DNA of 64,000 nt from JBLUOA01 sp048060095 (GCF_048060095.1 NZ_JBLUOA010000002.1:434001-498000), one strand, 5' to 3'. Positions 1 to 8,389 are shown, counted from the first letter of the stretch. Notes: generated by a model from the letters alone, not told the origin. Made by a program: numbers and translations.

Positions 1-639
1 TTCGCGGATCAATTTGCGCTGCATTCGTTCCGGATATTCGTTGAAACCGTTGGCCGTCACAACAAAGGCGCCATCCCCCATGATGACGTTTTCCCAGAAA
101 TAGGCGGTCAGATCCTCTTCCGCCCCTTCGATGACCAAGGCGTTTACGGTGATCTCAGCCTTTCGCAGTTCGGGATGCACGTCGAGCGGGGGAGTCCCTT
201 CGTTCGACCGGCCATCGCCTGACACGTCGATCACCCGGCGCTTGCAGATGGGGCCGTTGTCAAATTGGGTAGCTGAGAACCTAAGCGCCTCGCCGACGGC
301 GGTGGAATAGTCCCGCCACGCCCGCGGCGCGTGTTCGACGGCGTTCGCGAACGCCTCAACCGCTTCGAAATCGTTGACAGCGGTCCAGCCCACGGCGACC
401 GTCTGGCGCGATGTGCCGGACCATTGAACGACCGTCACCCACGCATTCGCCCGCACCAGCGCTTCGGACACAATCCCGTCACGCAACCCGTTCGCCAGCC
501 CTTGCATCTGGATCGCGTATTCGATGTGATCGACAGAACCTGAGATATCGACGGCCAACACCAGCGCCAGATCGCACGCCTTGGCGGGCGTGGCCGTCAG
601 AAGGGTCAGGGACAGTGCCGAAGCAACAAGCGATCGCAT
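1..639 (-). CDS. DUF1194 family secreted protein (VWA-like), 3' end cut by window edge
   Basis: 213 codons are visible and the stop codon lies outside the window. The start is the ATG at 639. The first 22 residues look like a signal peptide ending in PAKA, followed by a mature start CDLALVL, so the product should be periplasmic. Residues 31-35 read DISGS, which matches the DxSxS metal-binding (MIDAS) signature of von Willebrand A domains, and the rest fits DUF1194. That family has no established reaction; a metal-dependent adhesion or binding role is inference. It lies 36 bp downstream of the mch-like gene on the same strand and may be the last member of that operon. Confidence 0.8.
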   Translation of the reverse strand, partial: MRSLVASALSLTLLTATPAKACDLALVLAVDISGSVDHIEYAIQMQGLANGLRDGIVSEALVRANAWVTVVQWSGTSRQTVAVGWTAVNDFEAVEAFANAVEHAPRAWRDYSTAVGEALRFSATQFDNGPICKRRVIDVSGDGRSNEGTPPLDVHPELRKAEITVNALVIEGAEEDLTAYFWENVIMGDGAFVVTANGFNEYPERMQRKLIRE

Positions 640-675
640 GAGGATAACGTTATCACGCCGCCCCTAACCTCGCTA

Positions 676-1719
676 TCACATCGGCATCAGCGCCCAATAG
701 TCGAGGTCAAGCAGCACTTCAGGCAGGTACTTCCCGTCCTCACCCCGCAATTTGCACAGACCGCCCCCGGCAAGACTGCGTGTCGCCACGAGCCGCAGCC
801 GTATCGCACCAACGCCCGGCGCGTCCGTCTCGGCTTTGTCCAGAACCTCTGACCATGCGCGAATGGTATCCCCGGCATGGCAGGGGTTTGCGTGCGCCCC
901 GCCGTTCAGCCCGACGATCATCTGCGCATTGGCCAACCCGTTGAACGACAGCGCCCGTGCCATCGAAATCACGTGGCCGCCATAGATCAACCGCTTGCGA
1001 TCCTCACGCGCCCACGCATCGAAGTGAACCTTGGCGGTGTTCTGCCAAAGCCGCGTGGCGAGCATATGCTCCGCCTCTTCAACGGTGACGCCGTCGACGT
1101 GATGGATCGTCTCGCCCACCTCGTAATCGCCCCAGCGATGCGGTTCTCCGGCGAGAGTGAAATCGTAATTGGTAAAATCAAGCCCCTTGGGGATTTTCAG
1201 ATCGCTTGCCGGCACGACCTCCGCAAGCTCCGGCACGACGGCCTTCGGCGCGGGCGCATCCACATCGCGTTTGCGCACCATCACCCAGCGGACATAGTCC
1301 AGCACAACCTCATCATGCTGGTTCAGCCCGCGCGACCGCACCCAGACCACGCCGGTTTTCCCGTTGGAGTTTTGCTTGACCCCGATCACTTCGCTTTCCG
1401 AGCGGATCGTGTCACCGGGCCAGACCGGGTGATGCCAGCGCCCCTCGGCATAGCCAAGATTTGCCACCGCGTTCAGCGAAATATCGGGCACCGTCTTGCC
1501 GAACACAACATGGAAGGCGATCAAATCGTCCAACGGGCTGAACGGCAGCCCGCAATCTTGCGCGAACTGGTCCGACGAATAAAGCGCGTGTCGCGCCGGG
1601 TAGAGCGCGTGATACAGCGCCCTTTCCCCCATCTTGATCGTCCGCGGCACCGCATGGCGGATTACCTGGCCGACGGTGTAGTCCTCAAAAAAGCGACCGA
1701 GGTTGGTTTTTTCGGCCAT
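676..1719 (-). CDS. mch: mesaconyl-CoA hydratase-like MaoC family protein
   Basis: The product is 347 aa and carries two MaoC/hotdog halves (roughly residues 10-160 and 190-345), the size expected of mesaconyl-CoA hydratase. That enzyme interconverts mesaconyl-CoA and beta-methylmalyl-CoA in the ethylmalonyl-CoA pathway of acetyl-CoA assimilation. Supporting sequence is AFHVVFGKTVPDIS in the first half and YGGHVISMARALSFNG in the second. The ATG at 1719 shares one base with the TGA of the upstream DUF1737 gene (TGATG), indicating translational coupling; a GTG at 1722 is an alternative start. A malyl-CoA lyase/thioesterase-like gene in the same operon supports the assignment. Other MaoC hydratases remain possible, but length and context favour this one. 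Confidence 0.82.
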   Translation of the reverse strand: MAEKTNLGRFFEDYTVGQVIRHAVPRTIKMGERALYHALYPARHALYSSDQFAQDCGLPFSPLDDLIAFHVVFGKTVPDISLNAVANLGYAEGRWHHPVWPGDTIRSESEVIGVKQNSNGKTGVVWVRSRGLNQHDEVVLDYVRWVMVRKRDVDAPAPKAVVPELAEVVPASDLKIPKGLDFTNYDFTLAGEPHRWGDYEVGETIHHVDGVTVEEAEHMLATRLWQNTAKVHFDAWAREDRKRLIYGGHVISMARALSFNGLANAQMIVGLNGGAHANPCHAGDTIRAWSEVLDKAETDAPGVGAIRLRLVATRSLAGGGLCKLRGEDGKYLPEVLLDLDYWALMPM

Positions 1720-1922
1720 CACTGCGCGCCCAGTTTCAGATCGGGGTGATAATCGCCCTCAACCTCTTTCACAACCGCTTGTCCGCAGCGCATCACGCCA
1801 TTGGCAGAGTCAAATGCGTAGGTGGGGTCGCCGTGCAGCGCCCATCCCTTGTTCAGCGCTTCTGTCACCTTGTGGCAAAAGGCAGACGTGTCATCCTCGG
1901 TCAGCAATCGATATAGCTTCAT
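1719..1922 (-). CDS. DUF1737 domain protein
   Basis: A 67-aa protein beginning MKLYRLLTEDD, with a GWALHG segment typical of small DUF1737 proteins. It has no signal peptide or membrane segment. Its function is not known. The ATG overlaps the TGA of the upstream NnrU gene (ATGA), and its own stop overlaps the mch-like start, so it sits translationally coupled inside the operon. The position between two pathway enzymes suggests co-expression rather than any defined role. It is short, but the coupled starts on both sides make it a convincing gene. Confidence 0.75.
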   Translation of the reverse strand: MKLYRLLTEDDTSAFCHKVTEALNKGWALHGDPTYAFDSANGVMRCGQAVVKEVEGDYHPDLKLGAQ

Positions 1923-2476
1923 GCGTAAGTTCCCAGAAATGGATTGTAACCCAGCCAGATGTGAATGCCGGCGATGATCGCATAGAGGGCAAGCGCGATG
2001 ACGACATTCTTGCCGTCTTTCGCAATCGGCCCGGGCGCCGGGGCGGTCCACGGTCCTTCGGCGCGGTTGATCAGAGCCATCTCGGCAATAGCCCACAGCC
2101 CCAGCCCACCGAACAACACGACCGACGCTTGGTCCCCGTTCACCAACAAATGCGCGACTGCCCATGTGAGCATTCCGAGCAGCATCGGGTGGCGCAGCTT
2201 CGACGCAACAACTCCCTTGGCGCTACCCGCGCCGAACAGGAACAACGATACCAGCATCAGCAGGTTGTTGAGGTGTCCCATGCCCGCAACCGGATCGTAG
2301 ACCGCGTTCCAATCGGCGCCGCGATAGCCGATCACCATCAGAACCACACTCAGCAGGATCATCAGGGCGATCGGCCCTTTGCCTTTATCGCCCATCGCGA
2401 CGCGCGGTCCCGGCGCAAGCCTTTTAAAGAAATGTGCACCCACCCAAAGGGCGAGTCCTAGGATCAGGAGTATCAT
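1919..2476 (-). CDS. NnrU family integral membrane protein
   Basis: 185 aa with about five hydrophobic segments, starting MILLILGLALWVGAHF and carrying the RHPMLLG segment seen in NnrU proteins. NnrU was first noticed near nitric oxide and nitrite metabolism genes and belongs to the isoprenylcysteine methyltransferase-like membrane proteins; its activity is unproven. Here it lies 7 bp after the mcl2-like gene and overlaps the DUF1737 start by 4 bp. No denitrification gene is visible in the window, so a denitrification role is not supported by context. The start at 2476 was chosen because translation further upstream runs into the previous gene. Confidence 0.8.
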   Translation of the reverse strand: MILLILGLALWVGAHFFKRLAPGPRVAMGDKGKGPIALMILLSVVLMVIGYRGADWNAVYDPVAGMGHLNNLLMLVSLFLFGAGSAKGVVASKLRHPMLLGMLTWAVAHLLVNGDQASVVLFGGLGLWAIAEMALINRAEGPWTAPAPGPIAKDGKNVVIALALYAIIAGIHIWLGYNPFLGTYA

Positions 2477-2483
2477 GGTCGCC

Positions 2484-3341
2484 TCATGCGTTTTCCAACT
2501 CGGCAATCGCCTCTGCCTTGGACAAAGTTTGCCGCGCGGTCACGATATGCAGATTTTCGACGATCTTGCCATCCACAACCGCAACGCCCTTGCCCGCAGC
2601 CTCGGCTTCTTCGAATGCTTCGATCTGTCGCCGGGCAAGGTCGATTTCTTCGTCGGTCGGGGCGAAGGCAGCGTTCGCGATGGCGACTTGCGCAGGGTGG
2701 ATCAGGGTTTTGCCGTCAAACCCCATATCGCGCCCCTGCTCGCATTCCGCGCGCAGGCCGTCCTCATCCTTGAACGCGTTATAGACGCCATCGACAGCCA
2801 CGATCCCGTGCGCCCGCGCCGCCAGCAGACAGAGCTGCAGCGACGTCTGCATCGGTAAGCGATCAGAGCGGAAGCGACACCCAAGTTCTTTCGCAAGGTC
2901 ATTCGTGCCCATCACGAAACCGGCCATCCGCGGATGGGCCGCGATTTCGGCGGCGTTCAGCATCCCCAGCGGGGTTTCCATCATCGCCCAGATCGGCATG
3001 TCTCCGACGATCTCCGCCAGCGCATCGACATCCGCAGCACGGTCGACTTTGGGCAGTAGCACCGCGTCCGCGTCCATATTGCGCGCGGCCTCGGCATCTT
3101 TCGCGCCCCAATCGGTGTCGAGCCCGTTGATCCGAACAATCCGGGCCCGCGGGCCGAACCCGCCTGCGCCCAGCGCCCCTGCCAAAGTCGTGCGGGCGTT
3201 GTCCTTCTCCTCGGCGGCAACCGCATCTTCCAGATCAAAGATGATCGCATCGACCGGCAGGGTCTTCACCTTCTCCATCGCGCGGGTGTTTGAACTTGGG
3301 ATATAAAGGACAGATCGATAGGGCCGCGCGGGTTGGGACAT
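2484..3341 (-). CDS. mcl2: CitE-like malyl-CoA thioesterase/lyase family protein (Mcl2-like)
   Basis: 285 aa of the HpcH/HpaI aldolase/citrate lyase beta family. FDLEDAV (residues 35-41), the substrate-binding Arg of VRIN (residue 70), METPLGM (from 121) and GTNDLAKEL (from 145) are visible; Glu122 and Asp148 are the likely Mg ligands. In Rhodobacter sphaeroides the related Mcl2 is a (3S)-malyl-CoA thioesterase completing the ethylmalonyl-CoA pathway, and the pairing with a mesaconyl-CoA hydratase gene near mdh matches that arrangement as I remember it. The start at 3341 is supported by a GGAGGAA ribosome site 5 bp upstream. A lyase rather than thioesterase activity cannot be excluded from sequence alone. 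Confidence 0.82.
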   Translation of the reverse strand: MSQPARPYRSVLYIPSSNTRAMEKVKTLPVDAIIFDLEDAVAAEEKDNARTTLAGALGAGGFGPRARIVRINGLDTDWGAKDAEAARNMDADAVLLPKVDRAADVDALAEIVGDMPIWAMMETPLGMLNAAEIAAHPRMAGFVMGTNDLAKELGCRFRSDRLPMQTSLQLCLLAARAHGIVAVDGVYNAFKDEDGLRAECEQGRDMGFDGKTLIHPAQVAIANAAFAPTDEEIDLARRQIEAFEEAEAAGKGVAVVDGKIVENLHIVTARQTLSKAEAIAELENA

Positions 3342-3431
3342 GATTCCTCCAAAGGCAATATTGTTGCGCAAAGCATCACACCCGCGCACCAAATGGCAAG
3401 GGTCGATATGCCGCATCGCAGAAATTGCCGA

Positions 3432-4181
3432 TTACGTCAGCGCATCCCAGATCAGTTTCGCCCCCGAAAGGACGAGGAACACGTATGTGATCGCGAAATA
3501 GGTCCGCTCGGATAGGGCGTGATGACATTTGACGCCCAGCCAAACGCCAAATACCGCAACCGGGATCAGCAGAAGGTCGGCAACCAGCGTGTCCCAGCTA
3601 AAGATGCCGAGCATAGCGTAGGGCACGAACTTCACCATATTGATGACCCAGAACACAATCACGGTCGTGGCCTGATAGGTGGTTTTGCCGAGCCCTTGCG
3701 CCAGCAGGTAGACCGCCGCAGGCGGCCCGCCCGCGTGGCTGATGAAGCTGGTGAACCCGGCGACGATACCGGCGATTGGCCCGACCCACGCGGGCAGCCT
3801 CCGCGCGCCCTCCATCCTTGCGCGCCCGAACAGGCGCCAAAGAACGAACCCGATTGCGATAACACCAATCAGCAGCCGAAACAGATCCGGGTCAGCAACG
3901 GAATAGAACACCGCCCCTAACGCCACGCCGGGAAGCGACGCAAGGATCAGAACGCGGGCGTGCGGAACGCTCCACTTCCGCCAGTAGGGCTTTAGCGCAG
4001 TCACATCCATCAGCATCAAAAGCGGCAGCATCAACCCAATCGCGGCCCCCGGATCAAGCACAAGCGCCAGTAGTGGCGTCGCCGCGAAGGCCGCCCCCGA
4101 GCCAAAGCCGCCCTTGGACACCCCGGCGAAGATCACCGCCGGTATCGCCAGCGCGAAAAAGTATGCGTTAAGCTCGATCAC
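3432..4181 (-). CDS. TauE/SafE family transmembrane exporter
   Basis: 249 aa, almost entirely hydrophobic, with about eight predicted membrane helices and the early FAGVSKGGFGSGAAF glycine-rich motif of TauE/SafE proteins. The family exports sulfite, sulfoacetate or other organic anions across the inner membrane; the substrate here is unknown. The gene lies 90 bp upstream of the mcl2-like gene on the same strand and could begin the same transcription unit. No sulfur-oxidation or sulfonate gene is nearby, so a link to sulfur metabolism is not supported. Confidence 0.85.
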   Translation of the reverse strand: MIELNAYFFALAIPAVIFAGVSKGGFGSGAAFAATPLLALVLDPGAAIGLMLPLLMLMDVTALKPYWRKWSVPHARVLILASLPGVALGAVFYSVADPDLFRLLIGVIAIGFVLWRLFGRARMEGARRLPAWVGPIAGIVAGFTSFISHAGGPPAAVYLLAQGLGKTTYQATTVIVFWVINMVKFVPYAMLGIFSWDTLVADLLLIPVAVFGVWLGVKCHHALSERTYFAITYVFLVLSGAKLIWDALT

Positions 4182-4419
4182 TCCTGCCCCGGTTCAGCAC
4201 CAAACGCGCCCGACATACACCATCGCGCGGCGGAGCGGTATCGTTTTCCATGTCCTTGAAAATCAACCATAAGGCGATGAAAAATAGCGCCTATAACGCG
4301 CGAACCTTGCGTTCGGTTCCCCCTAAAAACAGCAATATTTTTGCGGAACTCGCACCGCTCCTCTGGGTTTCAATTCCATACCGGGCGCAATGCCCGCGCA
4401 ACCTAACCGGAGGACTAAA

Positions 4420-5286
4420 ATGAAACGCCTACTTACAACCGCTGCAACCGCACTGGTGCTCGGAACTTCGGCCTTTGCAGAGAGCCATTCTGCGATGGGC
4501 CAATATGAATTTCAGGCTGGTCAGGACTTTTATGCCTCTGACCTGATTGGCATGCGCATCTATAGCAGCGAAGCCGAAGTCGACGCGTCGATGGAAGTTG
4601 CTGACGGTGCCGAAACTGAATGGGACGACATCGGCGAAATCAACGACCTGATCGTTGATGCTGACGGCAAAGTTCAAGCCGTGATTATCGGTGTCGGCGG
4701 GTTCCTTGGTATTGGCGAGAAAGACGTCGCCATGACGATGGACCAAATTAAGATTCTGCGTGAAGAAGGCGACAGCAATGACCGCTTCCTCGTTGTGAAC
4801 GCGTCGCAGGAAATGCTGGAAAACGCCCCGTCCTATGAACGTGACATGGCGCAAGCGGACATGACAGACGACCCGACCCTCGCTGAAACCAACGAAGAAG
4901 TTGCTGAAGGCGCGGTAGAGGAAGCACCTGCCGAAGACGCTGAAATGGCGGAAGACCGCATGATGCTGACCCCGCCGGATGTCCGTCGCGACGGCTATGC
5001 CACGACAATGCTTGACGAACTCAACACCGAAGACCTTACCGGCGCCCGTGTCTATGGCATCAACGACGAAGATGTCGGTGAAATCGGCGAGTTGATCGTG
5101 GATACCGACGGTCAGATCGAAAAAGCCGTGATTGATGTTGGCGGTTTCCTCGGCATTGGCGAAAAACACATCGCCGTGACGCTGGACGAGCTGAATATCC
5201 AGCGCTCTGACGACGGGGCTGACCTGCGGGTCTACATCGACTCCACCCAAGAGGCGCTGGAACAGCAGCCTTCGTATGAAGGGTAA
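4420..5286 (+). CDS. secreted protein with two PRC-barrel domains
   Basis: 288 aa with a signal peptide (MKRLLTTAATALVLGTSAFAE) followed by two PRC-barrel-like units, about residues 35-145 and 200-285, each holding DLIV-D-DG and GGFLGIGEK segments. An acidic Glu/Ala-rich linker separates them. PRC-barrels are found in the ribosome maturation factor RimM and in photosynthetic reaction centre H subunits; secreted copies are common in Alphaproteobacteria and have no settled function. The start at 4420 was chosen for the GGAGGACT ribosome site and the signal peptide. A clear terminator follows at 5312-5340. A paralogue with a single unit lies at 20224-20775. Confidence 0.85.
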   Translation: MKRLLTTAATALVLGTSAFAESHSAMGQYEFQAGQDFYASDLIGMRIYSSEAEVDASMEVADGAETEWDDIGEINDLIVDADGKVQAVIIGVGGFLGIGEKDVAMTMDQIKILREEGDSNDRFLVVNASQEMLENAPSYERDMAQADMTDDPTLAETNEEVAEGAVEEAPAEDAEMAEDRMMLTPPDVRRDGYATTMLDELNTEDLTGARVYGINDEDVGEIGELIVDTDGQIEKAVIDVGGFLGIGEKHIAVTLDELNIQRSDDGADLRVYIDSTQEALEQQPSYEG

Positions 5287-5311
5287 GCCGTCCACAGCGT
5301 GCTGACAGAAT

Positions 5312-5340
5312 GGCCGGTCTTTTACGCGACCGGCCTTTTT
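5312..5340 (+). terminator. rho-independent terminator after the double PRC-barrel gene
   Basis: A perfect 8-bp stem GGCCGGTC/GACCGGCC with an 8-nt loop is followed at once by five Ts. It begins 25 bp after the stop codon and separates this gene from mdh. Confidence 0.85.
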
Positions 5341-5442
5341 CATTTCCTTGGCGTCGTGCGGATGTGCCGCGTTCCCCGCGCTTGCAAGCGTTGCGGGATT
5401 TGAGTAGGCATCCCCCAACCAAAACCCACCGGAGACTCAATC

Positions 5443-6405
5443 ATGGCTCGACCCAAAATCGCCCTTATCGGCGCGGGACAAATCGGGGGCACACTCGCCC
5501 ATCTGGCTGCAATGAAAGAACTTGGCGATGTTGTCCTTTTCGACATTGCCGAAGGCGTGCCGGAAGGCAAAGCGCTCGACATCGCCGAATCCGGCCCCGC
5601 CGAAGGCTTTGACGCCGAACTGAAGGGCACGCAGGACTACGCCGATATCGCGGGGGCCGATGTCTGCATCGTGACCGCCGGCGTCCCCCGCAAACCGGGG
5701 ATGAGCCGCGACGACCTGCTCGGCATCAACCTCAAGGTTATGAAATCCGTCGGCGAAGGCATCGCGAAACACGCGCCGAACGCCTTTGTCATCTGCATTA
5801 CCAACCCGCTTGACGCAATGGTCTGGGCGCTGCGCGAATTTTCCGGCCTGCCGCATGAAAAAGTCTGCGGCATGGCGGGTGTGCTCGACTCTGCCCGCTT
5901 CCGCCACTTCCTTGCGCTGGAATTCGGCGTGTCGATGCGCGATGTGTCGGCCTTCGTTCTGGGCGGCCATGGCGATACGATGGTGCCGCTCGTGCGTTAT
6001 TCGACTGTTGGTGGCATTCCCCTGCCCGACCTCGTGAAAATGGGGTGGACCACGCAGGAAAAACTCGACGCGATCGTGCAGCGCACCCGCGACGGTGGTG
6101 CCGAAATCGTTGGCCTGCTGAAAACCGGATCGGCTTTCTACGCCCCCGCCACCAGCGCCATCGAAATGGCCGAAGCCTATCTCAAGGATCAAAAACGTGT
6201 TCTGCCCTGTGCCGCATGGGTCGACGGCGCGCTTGGCCTCAAGGGCATGTATGTCGGCGTTCCGACTGTGATCGGCAAAGACGGCATCGAACGGGTCATC
6301 GACATCAAGATGTCGAAGGACGAACAAGCCATGTTCGACAAATCCGTCGACGCTGTCAAAGGTCTGGTCAAGGCGTGCAAGGGCATCGACGAAAGCCTCG
6401 CTTAA
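5443..6405 (+). CDS. mdh: malate dehydrogenase
   Basis: 320 aa, the LDH-like malate dehydrogenase of Alphaproteobacteria. It oxidises malate to oxaloacetate with NAD in the TCA cycle. The N-terminal Rossmann glycine motif GAGQIGG (residues 10-16), the ITNPLDAMVW segment and the catalytic histidine in GGHGDTMVP are all present. The start follows a CCGGAGACTC ribosome site. The gene has its own terminator at 6425-6455, so it is probably transcribed separately from sucC although it heads the TCA block. Confidence 0.97.
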   Translation: MARPKIALIGAGQIGGTLAHLAAMKELGDVVLFDIAEGVPEGKALDIAESGPAEGFDAELKGTQDYADIAGADVCIVTAGVPRKPGMSRDDLLGINLKVMKSVGEGIAKHAPNAFVICITNPLDAMVWALREFSGLPHEKVCGMAGVLDSARFRHFLALEFGVSMRDVSAFVLGGHGDTMVPLVRYSTVGGIPLPDLVKMGWTTQEKLDAIVQRTRDGGAEIVGLLKTGSAFYAPATSAIEMAEAYLKDQKRVLPCAAWVDGALGLKGMYVGVPTVIGKDGIERVIDIKMSKDEQAMFDKSVDAVKGLVKACKGIDESLA

Positions 6406-6424
6406 CCGCACCGACCTTATTTCC

Positions 6425-6455
6425 AAAGGGCGCGTCATTACGGCGCGTCCTTTTT
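6425..6455 (+). terminator. rho-independent terminator after mdh
   Basis: The stem AAAGGGCGCG/CGCGTCCTTT (6425-6434 and 6444-6453, one G-U pair) has a 9-nt loop and a T-rich tail. It separates mdh from the sucC promoter region. Confidence 0.8.
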
Positions 6456-6530
6456 CGTTAACGCGCAAATTCACTGATTCTTAGCTGATAGCGCTACCGA
6501 CCGCAGCAATTCGCACCCCGTCGCGCCATT

Positions 6531-6540
6531 TGTGATCACA
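6531..6540. promoter_or_regulatory. palindromic operator TGTGATCACA, copy 1 upstream of sucC
   Basis: A perfect 10-bp palindrome, 129 bp upstream of the sucC start. The same decamer recurs at 6552-6561 and in front of the GntR gene (18743-18752). GntR/FCD regulators bind short palindromes of this kind. Assignment to that regulator is inference. Confidence 0.65.
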
Positions 6541-6551
6541 CGGATATTGCG

Positions 6552-6561
6552 TGTGATCACA
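6552..6561. promoter_or_regulatory. palindromic operator TGTGATCACA, copy 2 upstream of sucC
   Basis: The second perfect copy starts exactly 21 bp after the first, which is two turns of the helix, so two dimers could bind on the same face. No good sigma-70 promoter is obvious, but the sites lie where sucC transcription would be expected to start. Confidence 0.65.
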
Positions 6562-6668
6562 TAGTGTGGATTTTCCACATTTTTCGCACCTTTCTTGCAA
6601 TTTACCGTTTAAAGCCGCGGCGAGGTCCGCTTAGTTGATCGGGAACAGCAGAAAGATGGGACAGTTTC

Positions 6669-7862
6669 ATGAACATACATGAATACCAGGCGAAAGCATT
6701 GCTCCGCGACTATGGCGCTCCGGTTTCCGACGGTCGCGTCGTCACGCGCGCCGAGGATGCCAAGACCGCCGCTGGCGAAATGGACGGGCCACTTTGGGTC
6801 GTCAAAGCGCAAATTCACGCAGGTGGCCGCGGCAAAGGCAAATTCAAAGAAGCCGGAGCGGGTGAGCAAGGCGGTGTGCGTCTCGCGAAATCCGTTGAGG
6901 AAGCTGCCGAGGAAGCCCGCAAGATGCTGGGCCGCACCCTCGTCACACATCAGACCGGCCCCGCCGGGAAGCAGGTGAACCGCATTTATATCGAGGACGG
7001 GTCCGGCATCGAAACCGAACTCTACCTCGCGCTGCTTGTGGATCGCCAGACCTCGCGCATCAGCTTTGTCTGCTCGACCGAGGGCGGCATGGACATCGAA
7101 GAAGTCGCAGCAGAAACGCCTGACAAGATCCTTTCCTTCTCCGTCGATCCAGCGACCGGCTACCAGCCGTTCCACGGTCGCCGCGTTGCCTTTGCGCTGG
7201 GGCTGAAAGGCCAACAGATCAAGCAATGCGTCGGCCTGATGGGGCTGCTTTACAAAGCCTTCGTCGAGAAAGACATGGAGATGCTTGAGATCAACCCCCT
7301 GATCGTCACCGACTCCGGCGACCTCAAGGTGCTTGACGCCAAGGTTGGGTTTGACGGCAACGCAGTCTATCGCCACTCCGACGTCGCCGCCCTGCGGGAT
7401 GAGACCGAAGAAGACCCGAAAGAACTCGCCGCATCGAAATACGACCTGAACTACATCGCGCTTGATGGCGAGATCGGCTGCATGGTCAACGGCGCGGGCC
7501 TTGCGATGGCGACGATGGACATCATCAAGCTTTACGGCTCCGAACCTGCCAACTTCCTTGACGTGGGCGGTGGTGCAACGACCGAAAAAGTGACCGAGGC
7601 GTTCAAGATCATCACCTCAGATCCGCAGGTCAAAGGCATCCTCGTCAACATCTTCGGCGGCATCATGCGCTGCGACGTCATCGCCGAGGGCGTGGTCGCG
7701 GCAGTGAAAGAAGTCGGCCTGCAAGTCCCCCTCGTCGTCCGCCTTGAAGGCACCAACGTCGACAAGGGCAAAGAGATCATCAACACCAGCGGACTGAACG
7801 TGATCGCTGCGGATGATCTAAAGGATGGAGCCGAGAAGATCGTGAAGGCGGTGAAGGGGTGA
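6669..7862 (+). CDS. sucC: succinyl-CoA synthetase beta subunit (ADP-forming)
   Basis: 397 aa, full length, starting MNIHEYQAKALL as in typical SucC. An N-terminal ATP-grasp domain (residues about 1-235) is followed by the CoA-ligase fold with LDVGGGATTEKV and NIFGGIMRCD. With SucD it makes ATP and succinate from succinyl-CoA. It starts the suc operon 263 bp after mdh. Its promoter carries two TGTGATCACA sites, and a large nested hairpin begins at its stop codon. Confidence 0.97.
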   Translation: MNIHEYQAKALLRDYGAPVSDGRVVTRAEDAKTAAGEMDGPLWVVKAQIHAGGRGKGKFKEAGAGEQGGVRLAKSVEEAAEEARKMLGRTLVTHQTGPAGKQVNRIYIEDGSGIETELYLALLVDRQTSRISFVCSTEGGMDIEEVAAETPDKILSFSVDPATGYQPFHGRRVAFALGLKGQQIKQCVGLMGLLYKAFVEKDMEMLEINPLIVTDSGDLKVLDAKVGFDGNAVYRHSDVAALRDETEEDPKELAASKYDLNYIALDGEIGCMVNGAGLAMATMDIIKLYGSEPANFLDVGGGATTEKVTEAFKIITSDPQVKGILVNIFGGIMRCDVIAEGVVAAVKEVGLQVPLVVRLEGTNVDKGKEIINTSGLNVIAADDLKDGAEKIVKAVKG

Positions 7863-7905
7863 TTGGGCTTCTTGGAAAAGGTCCGGGGGACCTTTTCGCC
7901 CAATC
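7861..7905 (+). terminator. nested hairpin directly after sucC (attenuator or RNA-processing element)
   Basis: An inner perfect 9-bp stem AAAAGGTCC/GGACCTTTT (7876-7884 and 7888-7896, 3-nt loop) is enclosed by an outer 8-bp stem GATTGGGC/GCCCAATC (7861-7868 and 7898-7905). The structure begins inside the sucC stop codon. It resembles an intrinsic terminator with four Ts in the stem, but sucD and sucA lie downstream, so partial termination or 3'-end protection of sucC mRNA is more likely. Confidence 0.6.
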
Positions 7906-7960
7906 ACGGGCGGAGCCCCGGATCGCCGAAGCGAGCGCTACCAAGGTGATGGAGGATTCA

Positions 7961-8362
7961 GTGAGTCTCATCAAAGAATCCAGTTTTCCGGTCTACTCGG
8001 GACCGCCTTCAGTTTCGCCGGCTGAGGGGACAGACTGTCCGTATTCTATTGATGTAATGTCGGACTACCTAGCCGACTGTCAGCGTCGTTACGCCGGAGA
8101 TGAAAACGCCGTCAACTTCGTAAATTTCGTGCTCCGGGAGAAGCTTGTCTTCTCTTGCCGGGAATTCTGGGTCTGGTCGTGCCGGGATGATTTCGATCGC
8201 ACCTGGGATGTCGTTGTGGGGCGCGGCGAAACGGCGGCGTTTGGCAGAAGCGGACCCGACCTCTGGATGCATGGAGATCTCTACCCCGAACGCCACGAGC
8301 CGAGAGATTTGATCGTTAGCGAATACCCGGAACATGGCCGGGAAACAGGAAAAATGAACTAA
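7961..8362 (+). CDS. hypothetical protein inside the suc operon
   Basis: 133 aa beginning at GTG 7961, chosen because GGAGG stands 5 bp upstream; the frame is also open further upstream. I do not recognise the family. It has no signal peptide or membrane helix, contains four Cys and several Trp, and has an aromatic stretch CREFWVWSCRDDF in the middle. It lies between sucC and sucD on the same strand, so it should be transcribed with them. Nothing ties it to succinyl-CoA synthetase chemistry; it is probably an accessory insertion. Confidence 0.55.
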   Translation: MSLIKESSFPVYSGPPSVSPAEGTDCPYSIDVMSDYLADCQRRYAGDENAVNFVNFVLREKLVFSCREFWVWSCRDDFDRTWDVVVGRGETAAFGRSGPDLWMHGDLYPERHEPRDLIVSEYPEHGRETGKMN

Positions 8363-8389
8363 CTGAAACAACGAGAGCGTATTCTCAAG

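Noticed and set aside
4345..4369. GGAAC-N16-GGTT resembling an EcfG-type stress promoter upstream of the double PRC-barrel gene
   Set aside because: The -10 half is off consensus (GGTT for CGTT), and many Rhodobacterales lack the EcfG system. Not listed as a feature.
5437..6474. Long open frame (345 codons) antisense to mdh
   Set aside because: It runs opposite a certain gene, has no recognisable domain, and such frames are common in high-GC genes because of codon bias. Similar antisense frames over lpdA (16329-17405), sucD (8606-9616) and the double PRC-barrel gene were rejected for the same reason.
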